Part shown: positions 17,875 through 26,312 of the stretch, piece by piece
How positions within the stretch are numbered: the first letter of the stretch is position 1
Layout of the letters: each line of letters starts with the position of its first letter
From: a virus
Direction: 5' to 3' (one strand)
Length of the DNA: 60,090 nucleotides
Virus record (IMG/VR): IMGVR_UViG_3300037193_000242
Location: 1 to 60,090 of that record
Notes under the pieces: model-generated
Told to the model about the DNA's origin: nothing
Database searches by the model: none
What the model saw: the letters and a program-made list of their open reading frames with translations, nothing else
Translations under genes and position numbers: made by a program

Positions 17875-18279
17875 TCAGGTGACGTTGCTGACCGCGAACT
17901 CCAACTCGAAGGTTGCTGCGTCACCGGACGAGGCGTCAACCTCGATCTCGGTGAAACCCACAAGCAGGGCGTTGGCGTAGACGACGGGCTTGCCCACAGC
18001 CACGAGGTCTTCATCGGTCGGCGTGACCGAAACGGTGGTGCGCCACTTGCCGACGCGACCACGCATGAGGGTGACCATCGCCTCGTCACGAACCAGATCG
18101 AACGCACGCGCCACGGAGATGTTGTCCACCTCGGCGGGAGACGACATCACGTCAGGAACGAGACTGCCTCCGTCGTAGACCTTGTTCGTATCGGCATTGA
18201 TGTTGCCGCCCGTCTTGTTGGCGAAGTATTCGTCGACTCCGACGACCTTCACCAAGAACTGCCGCTGTGCAGACTTCAT
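17875..18279 (-). CDS. Major tail tube protein
   Basis: A 134-residue, beta-rich protein directly following the tail sheath, the standard place for the tube subunit of contractile tails. It contains VGKWRTTVSVTPTDEDLVAVG and a strand-rich C-terminus (TEIEVDASSGDAATFELEF). Ring-stacked copies would form the inner tube. The strong hairpin just downstream fits a highly expressed gene. Confidence 0.88.
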   Translation of the reverse strand: MKSAQRQFLVKVVGVDEYFANKTGGNINADTNKVYDGGSLVPDVMSSPAEVDNISVARAFDLVRDEAMVTLMRGRVGKWRTTVSVTPTDEDLVAVGKPVVYANALLVGFTEIEVDASSGDAATFELEFAVSNVT

Positions 18280-18314
18280 GATGCTCTATTCCCTTCTGTT
18301 CTTGGTGTTGGTGA

Positions 18315-19769
18315 TCAGAGGCCGGAGAGCAGACCGACCTTGACGATGTTGAGGGACACGAGTCCACCGGCAGGCGACACACGGACCAACAGAAGAGCAC
18401 GCACCTCGTTGTTGGCGAGGGTCGTGGTCGTGTTGACCGTGGAACCCGTCTCCACTCGGTAGCCGGGATCGACCAGTTCGTTGTCGGCGTCGTAGTTCTC
18501 AAAGAGGCCGCCCGCTGCACGGATCGGCTCGACCAGACCGACGAGAGCCGCGTTGATCGAAGAGAGCAACTGACCCTTCCGGTCCACCGGGGCGAACACG
18601 TAGTCCTCCAACCGCTTCTCCGCCTGAACCACGAGGTAGTTCAGAAGGTCTCGGTCCTTCAGATACGAGTAGTTCTCCACGTCCGAGGACACGGAGCGCC
18701 AACCGTACAGGCGGATCGAGTTCGCGATGTTTCGGATGACCGACACCTTCGCGTTGTCGAGGTCGTTCGCCTCCTCCGTGGTGAACGTCTGCTCCACGGC
18801 AATGACGGACGACATCTTGCCCATCGCACCGGCAGGAGCACGCCACGGACCCACAGTGTCATGCGCGACGGCACGACGACCGGCCACGGCACCCTCAGGC
18901 GAGATGTAGCGGACACCACCGGCACCATCGGCAATGCCGACCCACGGTGCGAACAGACCCGCGTACTCGGAGTCGAGAGTCGCCGCGCTGGACTTCAGGT
19001 TGCTGGCGGACTCGTTCGATGCGGCTGCGAGAATCGCAATGCGATTGTTCAACTTGCAGTGATCGATGAGAGCACCCCAAGCAGTCGCACCGGTCTGACC
19101 CGGCATCGCCACACACCCATCACCGAGGTCACGAGCGAACCGGGTAAGAGCGCTGATGTGATGCGTTCCGGTGATGGAAGCGCGGTCATCGGTACCGGCA
19201 GAGAGTGGCGTCTCGGCAGTGATCGCGGGGAACTTCTCCAAGGGGTCCACCGCATCCGAACCGAGGTCCACGAGCCTGATGTACGACGAGTCCTTGAACT
19301 TCTGGACTGCCGACGCAACGGTCGCGATGTTGGTCACATCCTCCACCACGTCATCGTTGTACTTCACGATGATTCGGAACGTGTCGGCTGCTGCACCGTC
19401 ACGAACCTCAATGGTGACGTTGGAACTCCACGCACCCGGCGAAGCCGCATCGACACGCATGGTCGGCTCGGCAATGGTCTGGCGGTCGTTGATCGTGATC
19501 GTGCCCTTCGTGGCAGCGGGGCCAACAACGCGGGCTGCGTATGCCTGCTGACCACCCTCCGCGAAAAAGGTCCGCAACTGATCGAACAGGGTCGAGTACG
19601 TGGTGCGCTCACCGAGCAACGCTTCCACGTCGGCCATGTCGCGCATGAGGATCGGCTTGTCCGTGACACCCCGCTCCGCGAGACCCACAACGAAGAACTG
19701 CCCCGACGGCGTGCGAAGAGGCTGGGTCGGGCCACTCCGCGTCGAGGTCTGGACGATGACACCGGGCAT
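18315..19769 (-). CDS. Tail sheath protein
   Basis: A 484-residue protein with the classical sheath start, MPGVIVQTSTRSGPTQPLRT followed by FVVGLAERGVTDKPILM and an early ring-domain pattern (QAYAARVVGPAATKGT). The middle has APWVGIADGAGGVRYISPEGA and the C-terminus has the conserved AVEQTFTTEEANDLDNAKV region leading to IRLYGWRS. It is the contractile outer sheath and shows that the phage has myovirus morphology. It is the first gene of the tail module; its start touches the stop of the acidic protein upstream. Confidence 0.95.
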   Translation of the reverse strand: MPGVIVQTSTRSGPTQPLRTPSGQFFVVGLAERGVTDKPILMRDMADVEALLGERTTYSTLFDQLRTFFAEGGQQAYAARVVGPAATKGTITINDRQTIAEPTMRVDAASPGAWSSNVTIEVRDGAAADTFRIIVKYNDDVVEDVTNIATVASAVQKFKDSSYIRLVDLGSDAVDPLEKFPAITAETPLSAGTDDRASITGTHHISALTRFARDLGDGCVAMPGQTGATAWGALIDHCKLNNRIAILAAASNESASNLKSSAATLDSEYAGLFAPWVGIADGAGGVRYISPEGAVAGRRAVAHDTVGPWRAPAGAMGKMSSVIAVEQTFTTEEANDLDNAKVSVIRNIANSIRLYGWRSVSSDVENYSYLKDRDLLNYLVVQAEKRLEDYVFAPVDRKGQLLSSINAALVGLVEPIRAAGGLFENYDADNELVDPGYRVETGSTVNTTTTLANNEVRALLLVRVSPAGGLVSLNIVKVGLLSGL

Positions 19770-20119
19770 CAGGACTGCTCCTCTTCACTGGCAGCACGCC
19801 CACGGCGGGACGTGCTGGTCTTCTTCTTCGACTCGGATGCGGGTGCTTCCTCGCCGGACTTGTTCGATTCTCCATCAGACGAGGGAGGTACCTCGTAATC
19901 CTGCGGTCCACCGGAGAGGACGCCGGATCGAGTGTCTGCCTCTTCTGAGTTGTTCTCTTCCTCGACTTCGCCCTTGTCGATCAACTTGCCGGATTCCACC
20001 CCGAGCCTGATCTGATGGGACGACTCGAACGTACCGGTCTCTCCTCCACCGAGGACATGACCGGCTGCGTCCATAGTGTATGACGAGTCGGTCGTGTTGT
20101 AGTACCTACGCTTCTTCAC
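19769..20119 (-). CDS. Small virion protein with acidic, disordered C-terminus
   Basis: A 116-residue protein, here started at GTG (VKKRRYYNTTDSSYTMDAAG), which follows AGGAGGAAACGCC; the GTG overlaps the upstream stop (GTGA). Residues 1-50 may fold (HVLGGGETGTFESSHQIRLG). From about residue 55 it is Glu/Ser-rich and ends with a basic stretch. It lies between a tail terminator-like gene and the sheath, so a neck or connector role is likely. No family recognised. Confidence 0.65.
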   Translation of the reverse strand: MKKRRYYNTTDSSYTMDAAGHVLGGGETGTFESSHQIRLGVESGKLIDKGEVEEENNSEEADTRSGVLSGGPQDYEVPPSSDGESNKSGEEAPASESKKKTSTSRRGRAASEEEQS

Positions 20120-20733
20120 GGCGTTTCCTCCTGAATCTTGCTTGCTTCCACCACAACTGTGTTTGCCGTCGCGAGTCGCGGAAGGTAGGTGCTCTCCTGC
20201 ACCGTCGCTTCGATGTTCACGATTCCTCCGGCCATCCACCTCGACGATTGATCGTTCGCCTTCATCGCGTCAAGGAAGTCTTCTGTGAGTGTGTCCTCTT
20301 CCAGTCTGATCGTTCCCTCCGAGCGTAGCGACGGAGTGTTTAGCAAGGTAGAGCGAAGGATAGCCATCATCCAGTCGCGCATCTCCATGCACGAGTCGTA
20401 CGTCGGCTCCACCCAATTGCCATCCGGCGTCTCAGGTGTACGACACCAGACGAATACCCTGATCGCATATCGAGCCTCGTAGACGTTCTCGCCCATCTCG
20501 TTGATGTCCACACGTGTCCACCGCCGGGACTGCGTGACGTACGAACCAACGGAAGGGTAGAGAGTGACAGAGAGAGGGTCATACGACTTGTAGGTCAAAG
20601 GGTACGGAAGCAAGTGGTCTGCAAGTTCGTACTCTTCACGCGCCGCATCGATCAGTACCGGCATGTCTTCGGAAAGGAACTGAGCAAGACGCGCTCGCAA
20701 GTGTGGCGCACCGACGGGAATGACGTTGCTCAT
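20116..20733 (-). CDS. Putative tail terminator / neck protein
   Basis: A 205-residue protein placed between the gpS/gpG-like completion protein and the sheath. The pattern (EARYAIRVFVWCRTPETPDG, then MRDWMMAILRSTLL) resembles tail-terminator or head-tail joining proteins with an alpha/beta fold and a receptor strand pair. It would cap the tube for joining to the head. Assignment relies mostly on gene order. Confidence 0.55.
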   Translation of the reverse strand: MSNVIPVGAPHLRARLAQFLSEDMPVLIDAAREEYELADHLLPYPLTYKSYDPLSVTLYPSVGSYVTQSRRWTRVDINEMGENVYEARYAIRVFVWCRTPETPDGNWVEPTYDSCMEMRDWMMAILRSTLLNTPSLRSEGTIRLEEDTLTEDFLDAMKANDQSSRWMAGGIVNIEATVQESTYLPRLATANTVVVEASKIQEETP

Positions 20734-21203
20734 CGCTTACCCCTTCCAATGATGCGCTTCGCAAGAATGTCTCGAACGTCCTTCGAGATGCCGGGTGTGA
20801 CGTAGATGATCGGACGGGCCGGAATGTGAGGTTTGCCGTTACGAGTCGTTCCTCGGTGTTGCCACGCGGCCAAGTCTGATGTACTTCCGAACCGTGCCGA
20901 GTTACCCATGTACTCTTCCAACTGCATCGGGCGCTTCGTGAACTCGTTCCGAAGTCCTCCGGTCCGAACAAGAATCTTCCGGCTGTAGCCCGACCTGATC
21001 TTCCAGAGACGATACTCGCTCTTCAGCGGTGCCCATGGACGGCCAAGATACGCACCTTCCGTGACGAACTGTCGAGTGGCTACACGCGAAAGGTACGCGC
21101 CCACTGAGGGCCACGCACCGGATACATCGCCTGCTCGCTTCTTGATCGCCTTGACCCGCAACTTCGCCTGTCGGACTCCCATCACTCGCACATAGCCGCT
21201 CAT
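20730..21203 (-). CDS. Virion morphogenesis / tail completion protein (gp10-gpG type)
   Basis: A 157-residue basic protein. WAPLKSEYRLWKIRSGYSRK, ILVRTGGLRNEFTKRP, FGSTSDLAAWQHRGT and IPARPIIYV match the virion-morphogenesis/tail-completion family (W.PL....k, ILv.TG.Lr, hq.Gt, ip.R). These act at the neck. It overlaps both neighbours by four bases. Confidence 0.72.
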   Translation of the reverse strand: MSGYVRVMGVRQAKLRVKAIKKRAGDVSGAWPSVGAYLSRVATRQFVTEGAYLGRPWAPLKSEYRLWKIRSGYSRKILVRTGGLRNEFTKRPMQLEEYMGNSARFGSTSDLAAWQHRGTTRNGKPHIPARPIIYVTPGISKDVRDILAKRIIGRGKR

Positions 21204-21847
21204 ACGACCACACGCCTGCGAAGACGATCGAACCTCTTCAGTTCGTCCTCAGTCCAACCCTTGCCACGGTTGTCCGGCTCGCGGTTCTTCACTGCGTCAC
21301 CGGAACGAAGATCGATGGTGTCGTCGTACATCGGACCAACCTCGCGTGCCGCAACTCGCTTGATAGCGGTCCGAACACTTTCGTACTGCGGCATCGTTGC
21401 GAGGTTGTAGCCACCGATGTACTCGATGATGTAGGGCGACATCGCATACCCGGCATAGAAACCACCGGGGACGATGAGGGGGTCGCCGACCGCGTTGCCA
21501 CCCGTGCGAACGTTATCGATCATGCGACCCTCCTCACCGATCAAGATGTCGCGCTCCATTGGGGCAGGGAAGATGGGTGTGTAGTACCCGGTGAACGGGG
21601 CAATCAATCCGGCCTCCACCGCCGTGTGACTGATCACCTTGTGAATCGGAGAGATGCTGACGTTGGCGAACCCCTGCCCGTCCGTCGTCACCAACTCCCT
21701 GATCTGCACTAGTTCCAGCGGACGGTTGCAGTACGTCTCCAACTCACCCTGAACGCCATTCAGAATCTCCTGCGCTTCCTCCTTCTGAGGGACATTGAGG
21801 TTGAGGTTCGACATGTACTTGATCAACTCGTCCGCTGAAACCAGCAT
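21200..21847 (-). CDS. Head-tail connector protein (gp6-like)
   Basis: A 215-residue protein whose N-terminus (DELIKYMSNLNLNVPQKEEAQEILNGV, shown here only in part) is a helical adaptor-like segment, followed by a beta-rich middle and a helix with RVAAREVGPMYDD near the C-terminus. It lies after the capsid genes and before the completion proteins, matching the HK97 gp6/SPP1 gp15 adaptor position. Family assignment is moderate. Confidence 0.62.
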   Translation of the reverse strand: MLVSADELIKYMSNLNLNVPQKEEAQEILNGVQGELETYCNRPLELVQIRELVTTDGQGFANVSISPIHKVISHTAVEAGLIAPFTGYYTPIFPAPMERDILIGEEGRMIDNVRTGGNAVGDPLIVPGGFYAGYAMSPYIIEYIGGYNLATMPQYESVRTAIKRVAAREVGPMYDDTIDLRSGDAVKNREPDNRGKGWTEDELKRFDRLRRRVVV

Positions 21848-21851
21848 CGAA

Positions 21852-22619
21852 CTACTCCTTGGTGTCGTTCTCGTCGTCGCCCTGCTCGTTCTCGTCGGCG
21901 TCGATGAGGGACTGGGCCTGAGCCTCGTCCGTGTTGATGCCGAGAGCGTTCAGGGTGTTGAGCGGGACGGCAGTGCCCTTGACGTACACGAGGATGTACG
22001 ACGGGCGCTTGGAACGGAACGGGTAGACCTCGCGGTACACGTCCTCGTCCACGACCGCCATGTTGCCGACGATGGTCCCGGAGAACTGAGTCTCCTCACC
22101 TTCACGAAGGATGCGACCCTTGGGAGGATCGACCTTCTTACCGGCGTTGGTCGGGTTGACCGTGTTCGGACCATTCCCGAACAACATGCCCTTGCTGGAC
22201 AGGTACTCGTTCGATGCCATCTCGACACCGTCGCCACCCTCGGACTCGTCATCCTCGGAGTCGTCCTCAGAGGGGTTCTGATCCTTGGCCGCGTCGTCCT
22301 CGTCGTTTGAGTCGTCATCGGAGTTGTTGTCGTCTCCGTACACGTACTCGCGCTTCTCGTCGTCGGACATGTCGTTCCAGTTGTCCGGCTTCGGCTTGTC
22401 GACGTTGGTGGGGTACCCATCGGCATCGAAGTTGTTCTCCGCGTTGCGCCGCTCTTCGATGGCGTCGGACATTCCGGTGGGGCTCACCCCCTGCTGCTTG
22501 TCCTGCGGGTTCTCGGACACGTTCTGCCCCTCACTACTCTTCGGCGCTGCCGCCGTCTTCTTCGCCGTCTGAGAGCCACCACTGCGGCGGCTGTTTGACT
22601 GCCTGCTCTTGCTCGCCAT
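21852..22619 (-). CDS. Highly acidic head-region protein
   Basis: A 255-residue protein. Residues 1-45 are Ser/Lys-rich, residues about 95-130 are almost entirely Asp, Glu, Asn and Ser, and residues about 135-230 look folded (SSKGMLFGNGPNTVNPTNAG, REVYPFRSKRPSYILVYVKG). It lies just downstream of the capsid, and a minor capsid or connector role is likely but unproved. Its start, with AGGAGATGTGAAGC upstream, lies 86 bases inside the preceding zinc-ribbon gene, an unusually long overlap for this genome. Confidence 0.65.
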   Translation of the reverse strand: MASKSRQSNSRRSGGSQTAKKTAAAPKSSEGQNVSENPQDKQQGVSPTGMSDAIEERRNAENNFDADGYPTNVDKPKPDNWNDMSDDEKREYVYGDDNNSDDDSNDEDDAAKDQNPSEDDSEDDESEGGDGVEMASNEYLSSKGMLFGNGPNTVNPTNAGKKVDPPKGRILREGEETQFSGTIVGNMAVVDEDVYREVYPFRSKRPSYILVYVKGTAVPLNTLNALGINTDEAQAQSLIDADENEQGDDENDTKE

Positions 22620-22773
22620 GCTTCACATCTCCTGTGCAGTTCGCTTGTCCGCACACGGGGCACGGACCGGGTTTGTGTTCAACACGCTTCAGAAGCGGGT
22701 ACTTATCTGCGTACTCCGCAAACTGAATACGGAGGTCGGGCTCCGGTTCACGCCTCGGGGAGAACATGACCAT
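22534..22773 (-). CDS. Small CPVC zinc-ribbon-like protein after the capsid gene
   Basis: A 79-residue frame beginning MVMFSPRREPEPDLRIQF, preceded by CGGAGGTCGGGTTCATC. It contains PGPCPVCGQANCTG, three cysteines in a CxxC...C arrangement that could bind zinc. Its last 28 codons overlap the start of the acidic protein in another frame. Both frames have their own Shine-Dalgarno sequence, so I keep both. Function unknown. Confidence 0.58.
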   Translation of the reverse strand: MVMFSPRREPEPDLRIQFAEYADKYPLLKRVEHKPGPCPVCGQANCTGDVKHGEQEQAVKQPPQWWLSDGEEDGGSAEE

Positions 22774-22815
22774 GATGAACCCGACCTCCGTACTAGGTGT
22801 TACGAACCCTTCGGA

Positions 22816-24165
22816 TCAGGCGAGGAACGTGCCCTTGACGAAGGACTCGGGGCGCTTCACCGCGAGGGCGATGCGCTCTTCCACAAGGATCGCGATGGCG
22901 TTGCGAACGAAGAAGTCCGCGTGCTGCTCGGCGATACGGACGGACGCACGCGCCCGGTCGTACAACTGAGCGCCGGTGCCGAACGCGCCGGTGAGGAAGG
23001 TGCCCTCCGGCATGGCCGGGGTCTCCACAACGGGAAGACGCCAAATCTGAGCCGACATGCCGATGGCAACGTTCGCCACGAGCATGTACTGACCATCGTT
23101 GCCCTTCTGAAGTTCCACGTCCTCCCAGTCGTTCGGGTGAACGACGTAACCGGTGGGCGGGAAGTAGGCGAGCACGGCCTTGGTCGCGGCACGACGGAGC
23201 GCGTCGGACTTCGGCTCGTAGGTGACCGTCGCAGTGGGGTCGATGTCCTGCTGCGTGTAGGTCTGGATGCCGGGCGTGTTCAGGATGCCGAGAAGGTTCT
23301 CGTTGGTGCCGTCACCGTTGAGAATCTGGTCGTCCTCTTCGAGCGCCAGACCGTAGAGCAGTTCGTTGTTGATCGTGCTCTGCAACTGCGGCTGGTCCTG
23401 AAGCGTGTTGCGGTGCGCCGCCTCCCAGTGGGCGATGGTCCGCACGGGGGCCTGAGCCGCCGTGAACTGAAGGGAGGACTTCGGCTTCAGTCCGAAGTTG
23501 GTGTTGTCACCCGTGCGCTCCGCGACGGTCTGGGCGTTGCCCGCACCGCCGTTCTCCGCGAAGCCGGTCACCTTGAAGTAGTCGATCAGGGACGCGCTCG
23601 TGGTGGCGACCGGGAAGAGGTCACGCACACGGGCGGTCCGCTGACCACGCGGCACCATCGGGTCGAACTGGACTCGGGTACCGACGCCCATCGCGACGTT
23701 GTGCGAACCGAGGGCGGTGTACACGTCCTTCTTGCCCCAACCCTGCGATGCGACATCGAAGGTATCGAGTTCGTACGGCTGGCGCATGGTGAAGCCGCCG
23801 CCTTCCAGCAACTCCTTGAACTCCTCCGAGTCGGTGAACGCGACACCGAGAGACTTCATCTGCGGCATGTTCGGCATCTGACCGAACTGCTGCGCGACGG
23901 CGTTCGCGGCGACGGCGGAAGACGCGAGGGAGGGGTTCTCCATCCACGCCTTCAGTTCGGGGCCCATGATCTCGGCCTCCATGAGCATCTTGATCTCGTT
24001 GACGTTCTCCATCGCGGCACGAATGGTGCCAGCGTCCTTCTTGGAGACCTCGACGTTGTTGCCATCGACCTTGATGACATCGGGACGGCTGGTGCCCTCC
24101 TCGATGATCGCCAACTGGCCCATCAGTGCCGACTTGAGTTCGGTCATGCGAGCGGACTCGGTCAT
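22816..24165 (-). CDS. Major capsid protein
   Basis: A 449-residue protein next to the protease-scaffold gene. The sequence has HK97-fold capsid features: an N-terminal helical arm (residues 1-95), and a shell part with QRTARVRDLFPVATTSASLID, VAERTGDNTNFGLKPKSSLQF, then LEEDDQILNGDGTNENLLG, a hallmark of this capsid group (gpE/gp5-like, GNGtg..llGil), and VVHPNDWEDVELQKGNDG. No cleavage site can be fixed by eye, although an adjacent protease suggests arm removal. Confidence 0.93.
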   Translation of the reverse strand: MTESARMTELKSALMGQLAIIEEGTSRPDVIKVDGNNVEVSKKDAGTIRAAMENVNEIKMLMEAEIMGPELKAWMENPSLASSAVAANAVAQQFGQMPNMPQMKSLGVAFTDSEEFKELLEGGGFTMRQPYELDTFDVASQGWGKKDVYTALGSHNVAMGVGTRVQFDPMVPRGQRTARVRDLFPVATTSASLIDYFKVTGFAENGGAGNAQTVAERTGDNTNFGLKPKSSLQFTAAQAPVRTIAHWEAAHRNTLQDQPQLQSTINNELLYGLALEEDDQILNGDGTNENLLGILNTPGIQTYTQQDIDPTATVTYEPKSDALRRAATKAVLAYFPPTGYVVHPNDWEDVELQKGNDGQYMLVANVAIGMSAQIWRLPVVETPAMPEGTFLTGAFGTGAQLYDRARASVRIAEQHADFFVRNAIAILVEERIALAVKRPESFVKGTFLA

Positions 24166-24261
24166 TGCTCTTACCTTTCGATTGGTTTCTGAACCTGCAT
24201 GGTTTCGAGTTGCCCTACCCTGTCAGCACAGTCAGGGGTACTCAGTGGTGAACATTCTGCA

Positions 24262-26031
24262 CTACGAGAGGCTGTCGAGGAAAGCACGTGCGTCCTTGAC
24301 CTCAGTCGTGTCGAAAACGACCTTCTCCTCGTCCTCTTCGTCGTACTCCTCTTCGGACACCTCTTCGGAGTCCTTATCCTTGGGCTTCGCGGCAGACTTC
24401 TCGCGAGGCGTGATCGTGGCAGTACCGATGGTGTTGCCATCATCATCCACCTGAATGTACTCGTCGGACTGGCCGACCTGAGCACCCTTCTCGCAGATGG
24501 TGTGAATGGCGGCAGCGATGGACTTCAAACCCTCTGCCTCCGCACCCTCGGCAGTGTCGAGCCCTTCATCGATGATGTCGAGGAGGGCGTTGCCGTGCTC
24601 TTCGATGGCATCCTGATCACCGGACTCGATGGCCTCATCGAATGCAGAGGCGTGCTCGGCCATGCTGTCCGCGATCTCGGCTTCCACCGCACCGGCGCTC
24701 TTCTGCTCGGTGAGGAACACGACGAGTTCCTTGACTTCGGTCTGCTCTTCCTCGTCGTCCTTCGCTTCCGGCTCTTCCTGCGACTGCATGGCAGTGAGGA
24801 GTTCCGTGAGCGCACCGATGGCGTTCTTCACGAGCACGACGTTCTCGGCAGAGAGCATCCCCTTGCCTTCACCCGCGATGGCTGCTTCCAGTTCCTCCAC
24901 GAGCGAGGTGTCGTCGGGAACTTCAGAACCATCATGAGCGAACGCCTTCATCTCCGCGACGAAGGTGTCGATCTTGTCCATGTCGAGAGTGACGGTGTAG
25001 TCGGGGCCGAACATGTGCTTGAACGCCATGTGCTCCAACTGGGCTTCCTTCACGGAGCCCACGGAACGAGCGGCACCCATCGCACCCCAGAGAACCGGGC
25101 TGTACTCGTATAGGTCGAGGTGCTTGATCCGGCGAACACCAGCCTTCTGATCGATGGTCGCACCACCGGGCGGAACCTGATAGCCGATGGACCACTCCTG
25201 ATCGTCACCGAAGAACTTCACATCGGAGTAGGCGTCTTTCCCGCGCTGCGTCTCCAAGTTGAACTCGGTGAGCACCTTCAGAGCACCGGCTTCCTTCGGC
25301 CACGGATCACCATTGGGCAGCGTCTTCGGGAGATCGGGGTGAAGCGGGGGCAACTCCTCGATCGATTCCGTTCGGGAGATGGGAGTGTTCCAGTCGTGAG
25401 ACCAGACACCCTTGGGCTTACGGGTGGCGAGTGTCTTCTCGTACGCACCCGGCTCGATGATGTCCTTGACGTTGTCCACGATGCCGGTAACGGAGACGAA
25501 CGTCTCGACCAGTCCACGCGCCTCGTCAAGCACCTTCACCCCGGAGACGGGGACGCACTTGTGTTCGATCTGCATGTCATCTCCTACTGACTTGGTTTCA
25601 TCTTCTGAATGATTCTGCTTGACTTCTCGACCGGACTTGCGAGCCATATCAGGAAGAGCGCCAAGTTCCATGAGAAGCGCCACGTCTCCGCGATCAAGTC
25701 CGAGAAGGCCCGATGACTTGGTATAGACATCATCGTCGTATCCCTTCTCGCGCTTCATCGCATCCCATTCGGCGAGAGCACGCTTCGCTGCGGCCTGAAC
25801 CTTGGGGGATACATTACCCTCCCCACGCGCCCACTTCTTGATGTTGTTGATTGCGACCGCCGTGGCGTGTCCCACGGACATGCCGCCACGGATGAGGGCG
25901 TTGCGGACGATGCGGATGTAACGAGGCATCTTGCCGCTACGGGTTCGTTCGATCCAGTTCTGACCGTTGGAGCGAGAACCGATGCTTCGGTCGTTACCAA
26001 TACGACCGCCGGGAGTGCGTACGCGTGCCAT
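24262..26031 (-). CDS. Prohead protease fused to scaffold-like region
   Basis: A 589-residue protein in three parts. Residues 1-100 hold a partial VRTPGG motif and a basic helical module (IRIVRNALIRGGMSVGHA, KWARGEGNVSPKVQAAAKRAL) found in actinophage head proteins. Residues about 150-330 are an HK97-type prohead serine protease, with GLVETFVSVTGIVDNVKDII, His in VWSHDWNT and Ser in DDQEWSIGYQVPPGG. Residues about 350-589 are Glu/Asp/Ala-rich and helical, suiting an internal scaffold. Protease-scaffold fusions just upstream of the capsid gene are well known. It would cut itself and the capsid arm during maturation. Confidence 0.85.
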   Translation of the reverse strand: MARVRTPGGRIGNDRSIGSRSNGQNWIERTRSGKMPRYIRIVRNALIRGGMSVGHATAVAINNIKKWARGEGNVSPKVQAAAKRALAEWDAMKREKGYDDDVYTKSSGLLGLDRGDVALLMELGALPDMARKSGREVKQNHSEDETKSVGDDMQIEHKCVPVSGVKVLDEARGLVETFVSVTGIVDNVKDIIEPGAYEKTLATRKPKGVWSHDWNTPISRTESIEELPPLHPDLPKTLPNGDPWPKEAGALKVLTEFNLETQRGKDAYSDVKFFGDDQEWSIGYQVPPGGATIDQKAGVRRIKHLDLYEYSPVLWGAMGAARSVGSVKEAQLEHMAFKHMFGPDYTVTLDMDKIDTFVAEMKAFAHDGSEVPDDTSLVEELEAAIAGEGKGMLSAENVVLVKNAIGALTELLTAMQSQEEPEAKDDEEEQTEVKELVVFLTEQKSAGAVEAEIADSMAEHASAFDEAIESGDQDAIEEHGNALLDIIDEGLDTAEGAEAEGLKSIAAAIHTICEKGAQVGQSDEYIQVDDDGNTIGTATITPREKSAAKPKDKDSEEVSEEEYDEEDEEKVVFDTTEVKDARAFLDSLS

Positions 26032-26033
26032 TG

Positions 26034-26312
26034 CTATGCCCTGTCCTTCAGTCGCTTCTTGGGGAGTGGTGCGGGCTTGGTGCGCGGCTTGAACTTGGGC
26101 CGGTCACCATCCTTCGGTTCCTTGGGCCAATGCTCATCCTCGACCTCAACCCCGAAGTGCTTGCGTGCGGCCACGATGCGTTCGTAGTCCGACTTATTGG
26201 CATCCAACCAACCGGGAGGTACCACCCAGCCTAGCGGAATATTGATCGGGAATCCGCTCTCCATGTCGATGATCGGCTCGACAGGGATATCGAAAGGAAT
26301 CAGAACGTCCAT
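26034..26312 (-). CDS. Small head-region protein, unknown
   Basis: A 92-residue protein (starts MDVLIPFDIPVEPIIDMES). It is Pro-rich with a Lys/Arg-rich C-terminus (KPRTKPAPLPKKRLKDRA) and contains a VAARKHFGVEVEDEHWP segment. It touches the metallopeptidase upstream (shared base) and the protease gene downstream, so it is likely co-translated with them. No family recognised. Confidence 0.65.
   Translation of the reverse strand: MDVLIPFDIPVEPIIDMESGFPINIPLGWVVPPGWLDANKSDYERIVAARKHFGVEVEDEHWPKEPKDGDRPKFKPRTKPAPLPKKRLKDRA

Noticed and set aside
22534-22773. Frameshift error joining the zinc-ribbon frame to the acidic protein
   Set aside because: Both frames have separate ribosome sites and stops, so two overlapping genes explain the data without an error.
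22609-24192. Long rightward open frame opposite the capsid gene
   Set aside because: It mirrors the codon pattern of the capsid gene on the other strand, is rich in His/Arg/Val without domains, and has no ribosome site.
24210-24245. Terminator between capsid and protease genes
   Set aside because: Only a weak 5-7 bp imperfect stem (TACCCTG/CAGGGGTA) is visible, much weaker than other hairpins in the window.
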